Below are positions 33,396-40,854 of a stretch of DNA of 64,000 nt, piece by piece. Each line of letters opens with the position of its first letter. Position 1 is the first letter of the stretch. The stretch is from assembly GCF_030386795.1 (NCBI RefSeq), contig NZ_JANUQM010000002.1:124001-188000 (forward strand), read 5' to 3'. Origin of the DNA: Streptomyces sp. S.PNR 29. GTDB taxonomy: Bacteria > Actinomycetota > Actinomycetes > Streptomycetales > Streptomycetaceae. The position numbers and the translations under genes were made by a program. The notes under the pieces were generated by a model that was not told the origin of the DNA, did not search any database, and worked only from the letters and a program-made list of their open reading frames with translations.

Positions 33396-34555
33396 TTGGT
33401 GGCCTTCGGCTTGCGCTGCTCCCAGCCTTCCGCCCACAGGTCGAAGCGGGCCTGCTGCTGCGGGAACTCCGCCGCCGCGTCCACGTCCAGCTCGACACCC
33501 AGGCCGGGCGCGTCGGAGATGTGGAAGCAGCCGTCCTCGGGGTTCACCTGCGGGGCGCCCTTGATCACCTTCTTGATCTCCGCGTCCGCGAAGTCGTTGA
33601 AGTGCTCAAGGATCTTGAAGTTCGGTGAGGTGAAGCCGACCTGGAGGGAAGCGGCGGTGAGGACCGAGCCGCCGACGTTGTGCGGGGCGACCAGCATGTA
33701 GTGGGTCTCGGCGGTCGCGGCGAGCTTCCGGGTCTCCCAGATGCCGCCGATGTGGCCGACGTCCGGCTGGATGATGTCGACGGCCTGGCTCTCGAAGAGC
33801 TCCCGGAACTCGATGCGGTCGTGGATGCGCTCTCCGGTCGCGACCGGCATGTCGACCTTGGCGGCCACCTTCTCCAGCGCCTTCAGGTTCTCCGGCGGGA
33901 CCGGCTCCTCCAGCCAGGCCGGCTTGAAGGGGGCCAGCTCCTTGGCGAGCCGGACGGCGGTGGCCGGGGAGAACCGGCCGTGCATCTCCAGCATCAGCTC
34001 GGCCTCGGGGCCGATGGCGTCGCGAACGGCCTCGATCAGCGACACGGCGTACAGGGTCTGCTCGTGGTCGAGCTCGAAGTGCCCGGTGCCGAAGGGGTCG
34101 ATCTTGAGCGCCTTGTAGCCGCGCTCCATGACCCCCTGGGCGGCCTTGTGGTAGGCCTCCGGCGTCCGCTCGGTCGTGTACCACCCGTTGGCGTACGCCT
34201 TGACCTTGTCGGTGACCTTGCCGCCCAGCAGCTGCCAGACGGGGACGCCGAGGGCCTTGCCCTTGATGTCCCAGCAGGCCATCTCGATCACGGCGATGCC
34301 GGACATCACGATCTCGCCGGCCCGCCCGTAGTCGCCGTACTTCATGCGACGCGTGAGGTCCTCGACTGCGAAGGGGTCGGAACCGAGGATGTGGTTGACC
34401 TCGGCCTCCTTCAGGTAGCCGAGGAGGGCGTCGGTGTGCCCCAGCATCCGGGTCTCACCGACTCCGGTGACCCCCTCGTCGGTGTGCACCTGGACGTACG
34501 TCAGGTTGCGCCACGGCGTCCCGACCACGTGTGTGCTGATTCCGGTGATGCGCAC
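33392..34555 (-). CDS. Sugar-acid dehydratase of the mandelate racemase/enolase superfamily
   Basis: 387 residues from GTG 34555, AAGGGG 8 nt upstream. Capping domain VRITGISTHVVGTP, then a barrel with GYKALKID (Lys), LMLEMHGRFSP, WLEEPVPPEN, ATGERIH (metal ligands) and VAPHNVGG (catalytic His). Galactonate dehydratase-like members have this arrangement. It probably dehydrates an aldonic acid to a 2-keto-3-deoxy acid. It is the first gene after the promoter at 34673-34702 and overlaps the dehydrogenase. L-arabinonate or galactonate are both possible substrates. Confidence 0.85.
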   Translation of the reverse strand: MRITGISTHVVGTPWRNLTYVQVHTDEGVTGVGETRMLGHTDALLGYLKEAEVNHILGSDPFAVEDLTRRMKYGDYGRAGEIVMSGIAVIEMACWDIKGKALGVPVWQLLGGKVTDKVKAYANGWYTTERTPEAYHKAAQGVMERGYKALKIDPFGTGHFELDHEQTLYAVSLIEAVRDAIGPEAELMLEMHGRFSPATAVRLAKELAPFKPAWLEEPVPPENLKALEKVAAKVDMPVATGERIHDRIEFRELFESQAVDIIQPDVGHIGGIWETRKLAATAETHYMLVAPHNVGGSVLTAASLQVGFTSPNFKILEHFNDFADAEIKKVIKGAPQVNPEDGCFHISDAPGLGVELDVDAAAEFPQQQARFDLWAEGWEQRKPKATK

Positions 34556-34634
34556 GGCAGTAGCCCCTTGCTGGTTCGTCTGCTTCTTCGGCTTCGTCGG
34601 CTCGGTTGGAGTGCTCTGGTGTACGGTTCGTGTG

Positions 34635-34649
34635 TGTTCGATATTTCGG
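34635..34649 (-). promoter_or_regulatory. Shared regulon operator, copy 2
   Basis: TGTTCGATATTTCGG on the plus strand. Read on the transcribed minus strand it is identical over 15/15 bases to 4004-4018. It begins 24 nt after the -10 box of the dehydratase promoter. A related half-site, CGTTCGAAATG, lies alongside at 34654-34664. Confidence 0.65.
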
Positions 34650-34672
34650 CACACGTTCGAAATGCTGGCGTG

Positions 34673-34702
34673 ACAGTAAGGACGGGGCACGGGGAGTGTC
34701 AA
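34673..34702 (-). promoter_or_regulatory. Promoter of the dehydratase operon
   Basis: On the minus strand, -35 TTGACA (34702-34697) and -10 TACTGT (34678-34673), 18-bp spacer. The 306-bp gap 34556-34861 holds this promoter, the operator, a TTTCGAAA palindrome near 34730 and no gene. Confidence 0.65.
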
Positions 34703-34861
34703 TGGGGCAGGCGTATAACGGTTTCGGCAGTTTCGAAAACCGCTTTCGGTACGCCTCGACTGCACATCTCAACTGCCCATGCCGGAACGGCCCGTTCCCC
34801 ACACAACATTCACAGCTGGCACTAGGAACGTTACCGCGCGGGAACTTAATCTTCCCGCGTC

Positions 34862-35776
34862 ATGGACTTCTGCCACCCGTGCCGACGGCACCTCAACGGC
34901 GCCCTCGCCTGCCCGGGGTGCGGCATCTCAGCCGAAACACTCCGCGCGCACGCGGGGGAGAGCGACGTGCGGTCGCCGTACGAGCCCGCAGAGTCGTACG
35001 GGATCCCCGAGGAGGCTCCCGCAGAGTACGACGAGAGCCATGACGGGGAGTACGGCGAGCGGTACGACGACGGGTACGAGGACGACGGGTACGAAGACGA
35101 CCGGTACGAGGACGCCGCCCATGAGGCCGACTACGAGGCCGACGGCTACGAGGCCGAAGCCGAGCGGCCGGGCCGTGCCGCCCGGCGCCGCGAGGGGCGT
35201 GGCCGCGGGCGGGCGCGCGGGCGGGAGACCGGCGACTCGCCGGCCGGTCCCGGCGGCGCGGCGAGTCGCCGCGACCGCAAAGCCGCCGCGCACCGTCGGA
35301 GGCGGCGCAGAACCCTGCTGATCACCGCCGGGTTCGTGCTGGCGGCCGGTGGTCTGAGCCTGGCGGAGCTGGGCATGGACGCGCCCGGCAAGTCCCCGAA
35401 GCCGGCGGCCGCCGGGGACGACTCGGCGGAGGGCGGAGCGTCGGCGGAGGCCGGGGCGACCGGCGAGCCGCTGGACGACGGGGCCGGGGCGGGGGCGTCG
35501 GGGTCGCCGTCTCCGAGTGCCTCCGCCTCTGCGTCGGCGTCGGCGTCGAAGTCCCCGAAGGACGACAAGGCGAAGGACCGCCAGGACGACGAGGACAAGG
35601 ACAAGGGCGCCCGGTCCGCACCGGCCGCCCCGTCCCCGAACGCCCCGACCACGGCCCCCGCGGCCACGCCACCGGCGTCGTCACCGACTCCGACGGCCGA
35701 GCCGACGAAGTCGGACCCGTCTCCGAAGCCGTCGCCCTCGGAGACCTGCAACCGCTTCTTGTGGTGGTGCACCTGA
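34862..35776 (+). CDS. SCO2400-like zinc-ribbon membrane protein
   Basis: 304 residues. The N-terminal zinc ribbon uses C4, C7, C17 and C20 (FCHPCRRH, ACPGCG). Residues about 50-100 are strongly acidic and tyrosine-rich (EYGERYDDGYEDDGYED), followed by an Arg-rich segment and one transmembrane helix (TLLITAGFVLAAGGLSLAEL). An outside Ser/Pro/Lys/Ala-rich tail ends in ETCNRFLWWCT. The layout matches the SCO2400 family as I remember it; the function is unknown. There is no Shine-Dalgarno. Instead an 8-bp hairpin (CGCGGGAA / TTCCCGCG, 34837-34859) ends 2 nt before the ATG. Confidence 0.75.
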   Translation: MDFCHPCRRHLNGALACPGCGISAETLRAHAGESDVRSPYEPAESYGIPEEAPAEYDESHDGEYGERYDDGYEDDGYEDDRYEDAAHEADYEADGYEAEAERPGRAARRREGRGRGRARGRETGDSPAGPGGAASRRDRKAAAHRRRRRRTLLITAGFVLAAGGLSLAELGMDAPGKSPKPAAAGDDSAEGGASAEAGATGEPLDDGAGAGASGSPSPSASASASASASKSPKDDKAKDRQDDEDKDKGARSAPAAPSPNAPTTAPAATPPASSPTPTAEPTKSDPSPKPSPSETCNRFLWWCT

Positions 35777-35935
35777 CCGCGCCTGCGGCGGCGCTCGACG
35801 CGCATGCCCTCCGGTTGAGTCGAACAGGTGCACATCGCCGTACCGATCTCCAGGAAAGCCGGCACGCGGCACGCGTATCACGGCGGCATTGACACGTGGT
35901 ACACGCGAGCGGCGTTCAGTTGGTGAGGAGAGCGG

Positions 35936-37087
35936 ATGACGCAGGAGATCCACGGCACCGTGGCCGACGGATTCGAGGGGGTGCGCGCGGAGTTCGCCGC
36001 GTTCGTGGCCGGGGAACGGCCCGACTACGAGGGCCAGTTGTGCGCCTACGTGCACGGCCGGAAGGTGGTCGACCTGTGGGCGGGGGACGGCACCGACGCC
36101 GGCTCCCTGTACGGCGTGTACTCGTCCACCAAGGGGGCCGCGTACCTGGTGGTCGCGCTCCTCGTCCAGGACGGCACGCTGGAACTGGACCGCAAGGTGA
36201 CGTACTACTGGCCGGAGTTCGCGGCCGAGGGCAAGGGCGGGCTGACCCTGCGCGACCTGCTGTCCCACCGCGCGGGCGTGGTCGGTACGGACACCGGCTT
36301 CACCCTCCAGGAACTGGCCGACGACCGGGCGATCGCCGAACGGCTCGCGGACCAGCGCCCGTTCTGGCGCCCGGGCACGGCGTTCGGTTATCACGGCCTG
36401 GTCATCGGCGCCCTCGCCGGGGAGGTCGTACGGCGGGCCACGGGCCGCACGCTCCAGGAGGTGTACGAGGAGCGGGTCCGCGCCCCTTACGCCCTGGACT
36501 TCCACCTGGGCCTGCCACCCGCGCAGGAACCCCGCTTCCGCACGGCCCGGCCCATGGTCCCGACCCCCGCCCAGCAGGCCCTGCTCGACACGGTCCCGAG
36601 CGGCCCGCACAGCCTCTCCTCCATCGCCTTCAACCGGCACGCGGCCGAACCGACCGACCTGGAGACCCTGCCCAACCACGCCGTGATCCGCGCCAAGGGC
36701 CCCGCGTCGGTCGGCGGTGTGGCGTCGGCCCGCGGGCTGGCCGGGCTGTACGCGGCGGCGATCAGTGAGGTGGGGGAGAAGGCGGAGCTGCTGAAGCCGG
36801 ACACGGTGGCGGAGTTCGGCCAGGTCCACTCCGTCGGCTACGACCTGGTGGCCCGCGCCCACCGCACGTACGGGATCGGCTTCCAGGCGACGGCGGACAT
36901 GAGCCATCCGTTCCTGGGCGCCGGGACGATCGGGCACAGTGGCGCGGGCGGCTGCCAGGCCTTCGCCGACCCGCGCTGCGGGCTCGCCTACGGCTACACC
37001 CGACGCCGTTTCGCCTTCCCCGGCGGGGCCGCCCCGGAGAACGACCGGCTGGCGGCGGCCGTGCACCGGGCGGCTGTGGCGAACTGA
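35936..37087 (+). CDS. Class C beta-lactamase-fold serine hydrolase (EstB-like)
   Basis: 383 residues without a signal peptide. SxxK nucleophile motif YSSTKGA (Ser63, Lys66), YHG in FGYHGLVIG (Tyr of the YxN-type motif) and a C-terminal GHSGAGG replacing KTG. These features fit carboxylesterases or peptidases of the beta-lactamase fold rather than true lactamases. Gene context gives no substrate. GGAG lies 6 nt before ATG. The 3' end carries a 20-bp tandem duplication that includes the stop codon. Confidence 0.85.
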   Translation: MTQEIHGTVADGFEGVRAEFAAFVAGERPDYEGQLCAYVHGRKVVDLWAGDGTDAGSLYGVYSSTKGAAYLVVALLVQDGTLELDRKVTYYWPEFAAEGKGGLTLRDLLSHRAGVVGTDTGFTLQELADDRAIAERLADQRPFWRPGTAFGYHGLVIGALAGEVVRRATGRTLQEVYEERVRAPYALDFHLGLPPAQEPRFRTARPMVPTPAQQALLDTVPSGPHSLSSIAFNRHAAEPTDLETLPNHAVIRAKGPASVGGVASARGLAGLYAAAISEVGEKAELLKPDTVAEFGQVHSVGYDLVARAHRTYGIGFQATADMSHPFLGAGTIGHSGAGGCQAFADPRCGLAYGYTRRRFAFPGGAAPENDRLAAAVHRAAVAN

Positions 37088-37107
37088 GGGCGGCTGTGGC
37101 GAACTGA
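37068..37107 (+). repeat. 20-bp tandem duplication across a stop codon
   Basis: GGGCGGCTGTGGCGAACTGA occurs twice head to tail (37068-37087 and 37088-37107). The first copy ends in the hydrolase TGA; the second is untranslated. It looks like a recent replication-slippage duplication. Confidence 0.85.
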
Positions 37108-37112
37108 CGCGA

Positions 37113-37145
37113 AAGGCCGCACCCCACGTCCAAGGGTGCGGCCTT
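37113..37145. terminator. Bidirectional hairpin terminator
   Basis: A perfect 12-bp stem (AAGGCCGCACCC / GGGTGCGGCCTT) with a 9-nt loop between the convergent hydrolase and oxidoreductase genes. Confidence 0.85.
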
Positions 37146-37190
37146 CCGTCGTACGCAACGACCGCGGCCGGGCGGGCGTCACGGTGCGTC

Positions 37191-38213
37191 TCAGAGCTTG
37201 ACGATCATCTTCCCGGTGTTGTCGCCGCGCAGGACGCCGAGGAACGCCTCCAGGTTGTTCTCGATGCCCTCGACGACCGTCTCGCGGTACTTCAGCTCAC
37301 CGGAGCGGACCCAGGGGCCGACCTCCTCCACGAACCGGGGCTGGAGGTCGTAGTGGTCACCGACGAGGAAGCCCTCGACGCGCAGCCGGTTCTGCAGGAT
37401 CTTGACCATGTTGCGCGGGCCCGGGACCGGCTCGGTCGCGTTGTACTGCGAGATCATGCCGCAGATCACGATCCGGCCCCGCATGTTGAGCGCGCCGATC
37501 GCGGCCTCCAGGTGCTCGCCGCCGACGTTGTCGAAGTAGACGTCGATGCCGTCCGGGGCGGCCGCCTTCAGCTGCTCCCAGACCGGCCCGTCCTTGTAGT
37601 TGAACGCGGCGTCGAAGCCGTACTCGTCGAGGAGCAGCTTCACCTTCTCGTCGGACCCGGCGGACCCGATGACCCGCGACGCGCCCTTCAGCCTGGCGAT
37701 CTGGCCCACCTGGCTGCCGACGGCCCCCGCCGCGCCCGACACGAACACGGCGTCGCCCTCCTTGAAGGAGGCGGTGCGCAGCAGCCCGGCGTAGGCGGTG
37801 AGGCCGGTCATGCCCAGCACACCGAGGTACGTCGACAGCGGTGCGGCCTCCGGGTCGACCTTCACGGCGTTCCTGGCGTCCACGGCGGCGTACTCGCGCC
37901 AGCCGAAGAAGTGCAGGACGTGGTCGCCGACGGCGATGCCCTCGGCGTTGGAGACGACGACCTCGCCGACCGCGCCGCCCTGCATGACCTTGCCGAGCTC
38001 GAACGGGGCCACGTACGACTTGGCGTCGCTCATCCGGCCGCGCATGTACGGGTCGACGGAGACGTACAGGTTCCGCACCAGCACCTGCCCCTCACCGGGC
38101 GTCGGCAGCTCCGCCTCGACCAGGGCGAAGTCCTCGGGCTTCGGCCAGCCGACGGGCCGGCTGACCAGATGCCATTCGCGGCTTACGGCGGGGAGGGCGG
38201 GGGAGTCGGTCAT
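37191..38213 (-). CDS. NADP-dependent medium-chain oxidoreductase (LTB4 dehydrogenase/CurA-like)
   Basis: 340 residues from ATG 38213, AAAGG at 8 nt. Zinc-free MDR enzyme: SVDPYMRGRM near the N-terminus, nucleotide-binding VFVSGAAGAVGSQVGQIARL, then IGSAGSDEKVKLLLDEYGFD and DVYFDNVGGEHLEAAIGALN. It is expected to reduce the C=C bond of enones or enals with NADPH. It is divergent from the marR gene, with inverted-repeat operators between them, so it is the likely target of that regulator. Confidence 0.9.
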   Translation of the reverse strand: MTDSPALPAVSREWHLVSRPVGWPKPEDFALVEAELPTPGEGQVLVRNLYVSVDPYMRGRMSDAKSYVAPFELGKVMQGGAVGEVVVSNAEGIAVGDHVLHFFGWREYAAVDARNAVKVDPEAAPLSTYLGVLGMTGLTAYAGLLRTASFKEGDAVFVSGAAGAVGSQVGQIARLKGASRVIGSAGSDEKVKLLLDEYGFDAAFNYKDGPVWEQLKAAAPDGIDVYFDNVGGEHLEAAIGALNMRGRIVICGMISQYNATEPVPGPRNMVKILQNRLRVEGFLVGDHYDLQPRFVEEVGPWVRSGELKYRETVVEGIENNLEAFLGVLRGDNTGKMIVKL

Positions 38214-38246
38214 CGGGGCACCTTTCCTCACTGCTGGTCGAAATGC

Positions 38247-38307
38247 TTCAGTACCTGAAACAACCATGCCTCTGAACATTTCAGGTTGTCAAACAACCGG
38301 GTACCCT
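38247..38307. promoter_or_regulatory. MarR-type operators and promoter between the divergent genes
   Basis: Nested inverted repeats: TTCAG-TAC-CTGAA (38247-38259), ACCTGAAA...TTTCAGGT (38253-38286) and GGTTGT-CAA-ACAACC (38284-38298). The last lies in the spacer between -35 TTTCAG (38279-38284) and -10 TACCCT (38302-38307), which would give autorepression. The ATG begins 7 nt after the -10 box, so the marR mRNA is probably leaderless. Confidence 0.65.
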
Positions 38308-38314
38308 GGATCCC

Positions 38315-38758
38315 ATGGCCACACCACACAGGACCGACCGCCCCGATGCACTGACCCTTGAAGTCGTCGAACTCATCGGCGAGGTCGTGGCCCGCTTCTA
38401 CGCCGACTACGAGGAGGCCGCGGGAGAACACGCGCTGACCGGGGCGCAGGCGCGGCTGCTGAGCCTGCTGTCGCTGGAGCCGCTCCCGATGCGGAAGCTG
38501 GCGAGGAAGCTCAAGTGCGAGCCGTCGAACGTCACCGGCATCGTGGACCGGCTGGAGGCCCGGGGCCTGGTCGAACGCCGCCCGGACCCCACCGACCGGC
38601 GCGTGAAGCTGGCAGCGGCGACGGACGAGGGGCGACGGGTGGCCCGGAGCCTGCGGGAGTCCCTGCGCTTCGCCCGCGAGCCGCTCGCGGGACTCTCCGG
38701 CCAGGAGCGCGAGATCCTGCGGAACCTGCTCCACCGGATGCTCGGGGCCGACGCCTAG
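38315..38758 (+). CDS. MarR-family transcriptional regulator
   Basis: 147 residues. Helix 1 is LEVVELIGEVVARFYADYEE; the winged helix-turn-helix is MRKLARKLKCEPSNVTGIVD with RLEARGLVERRPDPTDRRVK. It probably represses itself and the divergent NADP oxidoreductase in response to an aromatic or electrophilic ligand. The ATG lies 7 nt after a -10 box and there is no Shine-Dalgarno, as in leaderless genes. Confidence 0.9.
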   Translation: MATPHRTDRPDALTLEVVELIGEVVARFYADYEEAAGEHALTGAQARLLSLLSLEPLPMRKLARKLKCEPSNVTGIVDRLEARGLVERRPDPTDRRVKLAAATDEGRRVARSLRESLRFAREPLAGLSGQEREILRNLLHRMLGADA

Positions 38759-39107
38759 GCGCGCCCTGCCGCCCATGGCCTCGGGCGACGACATCATGGG
38801 CCCCCTCGTGCCGGGCCGTTCGCGGTCGGCGGCCGGGGAGGCCGGGTGGCTCCGCTTGGGGCGCGCCTGGCTGTGGAAGTGCTGCCGAGGGCGCTCGGCC
38901 ACCTTGCGCCCGCGCGGCTGCGCGTCCGGCATGCGTTGCTGCGGGCCGAGTGGGTCGCCGGGGACGGGCATCCGTGCCGCCAGGCGGTGACGCCGTGCGC
39001 GCATCCGGCGGCTGAAGGCCCGCACGAGCTCACGTGGGTCCCGGCGCCGAGGTGCCCGCGGCGGGGGCTCCCCGTCGCGGGCACCTCGGCGTGTGCCGGA
39101 GCCGGCG
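38759..39107. other. Gene-free stretch between marR and the sulfotransferase gene
   Basis: Open frames here have no Shine-Dalgarno and Arg/Pro/Gly-rich translations, so I see no gene. The only structure is the terminator hairpin near its right end. Confidence 0.55.
39046..39090. terminator. Hairpin terminator after the sulfotransferase operon
   Basis: A perfect 15-bp stem (GCCGAGGTGCCCGCG / CGCGGGCACCTCGGC) with a 15-nt loop, 17 nt past the sulfotransferase stop (minus strand). It could also stop read-through from marR. Confidence 0.75.
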
Positions 39108-39764
39108 TCAGCCGGCCGGCTCCACCGTGCCGCCCGCCCGGCGCCGGGCGATCTGCTCGGCGAAGGCCGTGCGGTCGTTGCTGCGGGGGAAGGGCTCGTC
39201 GGGGACCGGTACGCCGAGGAATGCGCACAGCGGCTCCCAGCCCTGCGCGACCTCGAAGACCAGCAGCCGGTCGGGGTCGATCTCCCGCTTGACCGCGGCG
39301 TTGTGCGCCTCGAACACCTCCAGGGCGTGCCGCTTGTCGGTGAACCGGCCGTCGAAGACCCCGTCCCAGACGACGTCGAGCGCCATCTGGCGCACCTGGG
39401 CGAACAGCGGGTCGGCGTCGTCGGGCAGCGGGGCGACGGCGGCGGCGTGAATGGTGCTCTCGGCGCTGGCGTACCAGGCCTCCGGGTCACGTTCGGTGAG
39501 GATCACCTTCGCCTCCGGGAAGGCCGCGGTGATCTCCCGCCAGAAAGCCGCCCCCGGCCAGTCGACGCTCGACCGGTACCCCTTGTAGACCTGCGTCCAG
39601 TCGACCGGCTCACCGCGTGCGGCGGCCTGCCATGCCGGAACCGTCTCCGGGTCGTCGAACACGTGCAGCATGTGGTGACATCGGCCGAAACCGAGCCGTT
39701 CGAGCGCGGTTCTGAGCGACAGGGTTCCGGTGCGCCCGAAGCCTGCGCCGAAGATCTCCAGCAT
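39108..39764 (-). CDS. PAPS-type sulfotransferase
   Basis: 218 residues from ATG 39764, AGGAGGAG upstream. The 5'-phosphosulfate loop is GAGFGRTGTLSLRTAL at the N-terminus and the 3'-phosphate motif is VILTERDPEAWYASAEST. It is soluble. It is the last gene of a three-gene operon after a type III PKS (35-nt gap) and a secreted arylsulfotransferase. In caprazamycin biosynthesis the same three enzyme types (Cpz4, Cpz8, Cpz6) work as a two-step sulfation path; Cpz4 is the PAPS enzyme that sulfates the PKS pyrone. The equivalent role here is inference. Confidence 0.82.
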   Translation of the reverse strand: MLEIFGAGFGRTGTLSLRTALERLGFGRCHHMLHVFDDPETVPAWQAAARGEPVDWTQVYKGYRSSVDWPGAAFWREITAAFPEAKVILTERDPEAWYASAESTIHAAAVAPLPDDADPLFAQVRQMALDVVWDGVFDGRFTDKRHALEVFEAHNAAVKREIDPDRLLVFEVAQGWEPLCAFLGVPVPDEPFPRSNDRTAFAEQIARRRAGGTVEPAG

Positions 39765-39799
39765 GGTCTCTCCTCCTGTCGTACGGGTGGTTCCAGGAC

Positions 39800-40840
39800 T
39801 CACGCGCCGCGCAGCAGCACCGCCCAGATCGTGGCGCCGGGGCCGAAGGCCAGCGCGACTCCGTGCTCCGAAGGGCCGAGGGGCCGGGTGGACCACAACC
39901 GCTCCAGGACCCCCAGCACGGCCGGGGCCGCGGTGTTGCCGTACTCGCGCATCACGGCGCGGGCCACGGCCACGGAGTCCTCCGGCAGGCCGATCGCCTC
40001 CTCGACCCGGTCGAGGATGCGCCGCCCGCCGGGATGCACCGCCCACCACGCCACGTCGTCCCAGGCGACGCCGTTCCTGGTCAGCAGCTCCTTCGCCGGG
40101 ATGCCGACGGCCGAGGCCACGACGTCCGGCATGGTCGGCGCCAGCCTGATCCTGAGGCCCAGATCGCCGAGGTGCACCTGCAGATCCCCGGCGTGCGCCG
40201 GCACCGTCAGCTGCTCGGCGTCGACCACCCGCACCCCCGGCACGCCCGGCTCGTCGGGCAGCAGCACGACCGCGGCCGCGCCGTCCCCGAACAGCGTCAG
40301 CACCACCGCCGCCTCCTTGTCATACGGAGGTGGCTGCAGGTGCGGTGAGAACAGGTCCACGGCCAGCAGCACGGCGGGCCTGCGCCGGGCCGCGACCCAG
40401 TGCGCGCAGGTGGTCAGGGCCGGCAGGGCCGCGTAACAGCCCATCGGGCCGAGGGAGAGGATCTCCACGTTCTCGCGCATCCCGAGGGCCGGCGCGAGGG
40501 CGTCCAGGCCGGGGGCCGAGTGGGTCGTGGTGGTGACGGTGGCCAGCAGCCCGACGTCCCGCGGGCCCAGCCCGGCCCGGCCGAGCGCCTCCAGCAGCAC
40601 CCTCCGGCCCAGCCGGCCCGCCTCGGTCAGGCCCCGGTCCATCCGCTGCCGGGTGGGCCACCACCGTGGGTCCTCCACCAGTACGTTGACGGCCATGCCC
40701 TTGGTGGTGATGGCGGAGTTGCCGACGACCTGGGCGACGGCGTCACCGCCGGCGTCGGCGGCGACATGATCCACCAGCTCCGCCATCTTCACCGGCGGCG
40801 GGGCCCGGAAGACGACGTCCGCTATCCGCGCGTGCGCCAT
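39800..40840 (-). CDS. Type III polyketide synthase
   Basis: 346 residues from ATG 40840, AGGAGG upstream. The full chalcone-synthase-type triad is present: Cys135 in SLGPMGCYAALP, His269 in WWAVHPGGRRIL and Asn302 in REYGNTAAPAVL, plus the C-terminal ALAFGPGATIWAVLL loop. It uses malonyl-CoA to extend an acyl starter into a pyrone or phenol. The operon places it between two sulfate-transfer enzymes, so its product is probably the sulfate carrier or acceptor. It is 14 nt after the arylsulfotransferase gene. Confidence 0.92.
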   Translation of the reverse strand: MAHARIADVVFRAPPPVKMAELVDHVAADAGGDAVAQVVGNSAITTKGMAVNVLVEDPRWWPTRQRMDRGLTEAGRLGRRVLLEALGRAGLGPRDVGLLATVTTTTHSAPGLDALAPALGMRENVEILSLGPMGCYAALPALTTCAHWVAARRRPAVLLAVDLFSPHLQPPPYDKEAAVVLTLFGDGAAAVVLLPDEPGVPGVRVVDAEQLTVPAHAGDLQVHLGDLGLRIRLAPTMPDVVASAVGIPAKELLTRNGVAWDDVAWWAVHPGGRRILDRVEEAIGLPEDSVAVARAVMREYGNTAAPAVLGVLERLWSTRPLGPSEHGVALAFGPGATIWAVLLRGA

Positions 40841-40854
40841 GTCGGCCTCCTCGC

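Noticed and set aside
35936..37087. Antibiotic-resistance beta-lactamase
   Set aside because: The SxxK motif is present, but there is no signal peptide and no KTG triad. This fits the esterase/peptidase branch of the fold.
38759..39107. Short frames on both strands between marR and the sulfotransferase gene
   Set aside because: No ribosome sites, skewed composition and no recognisable motif; the region ends in a terminator.
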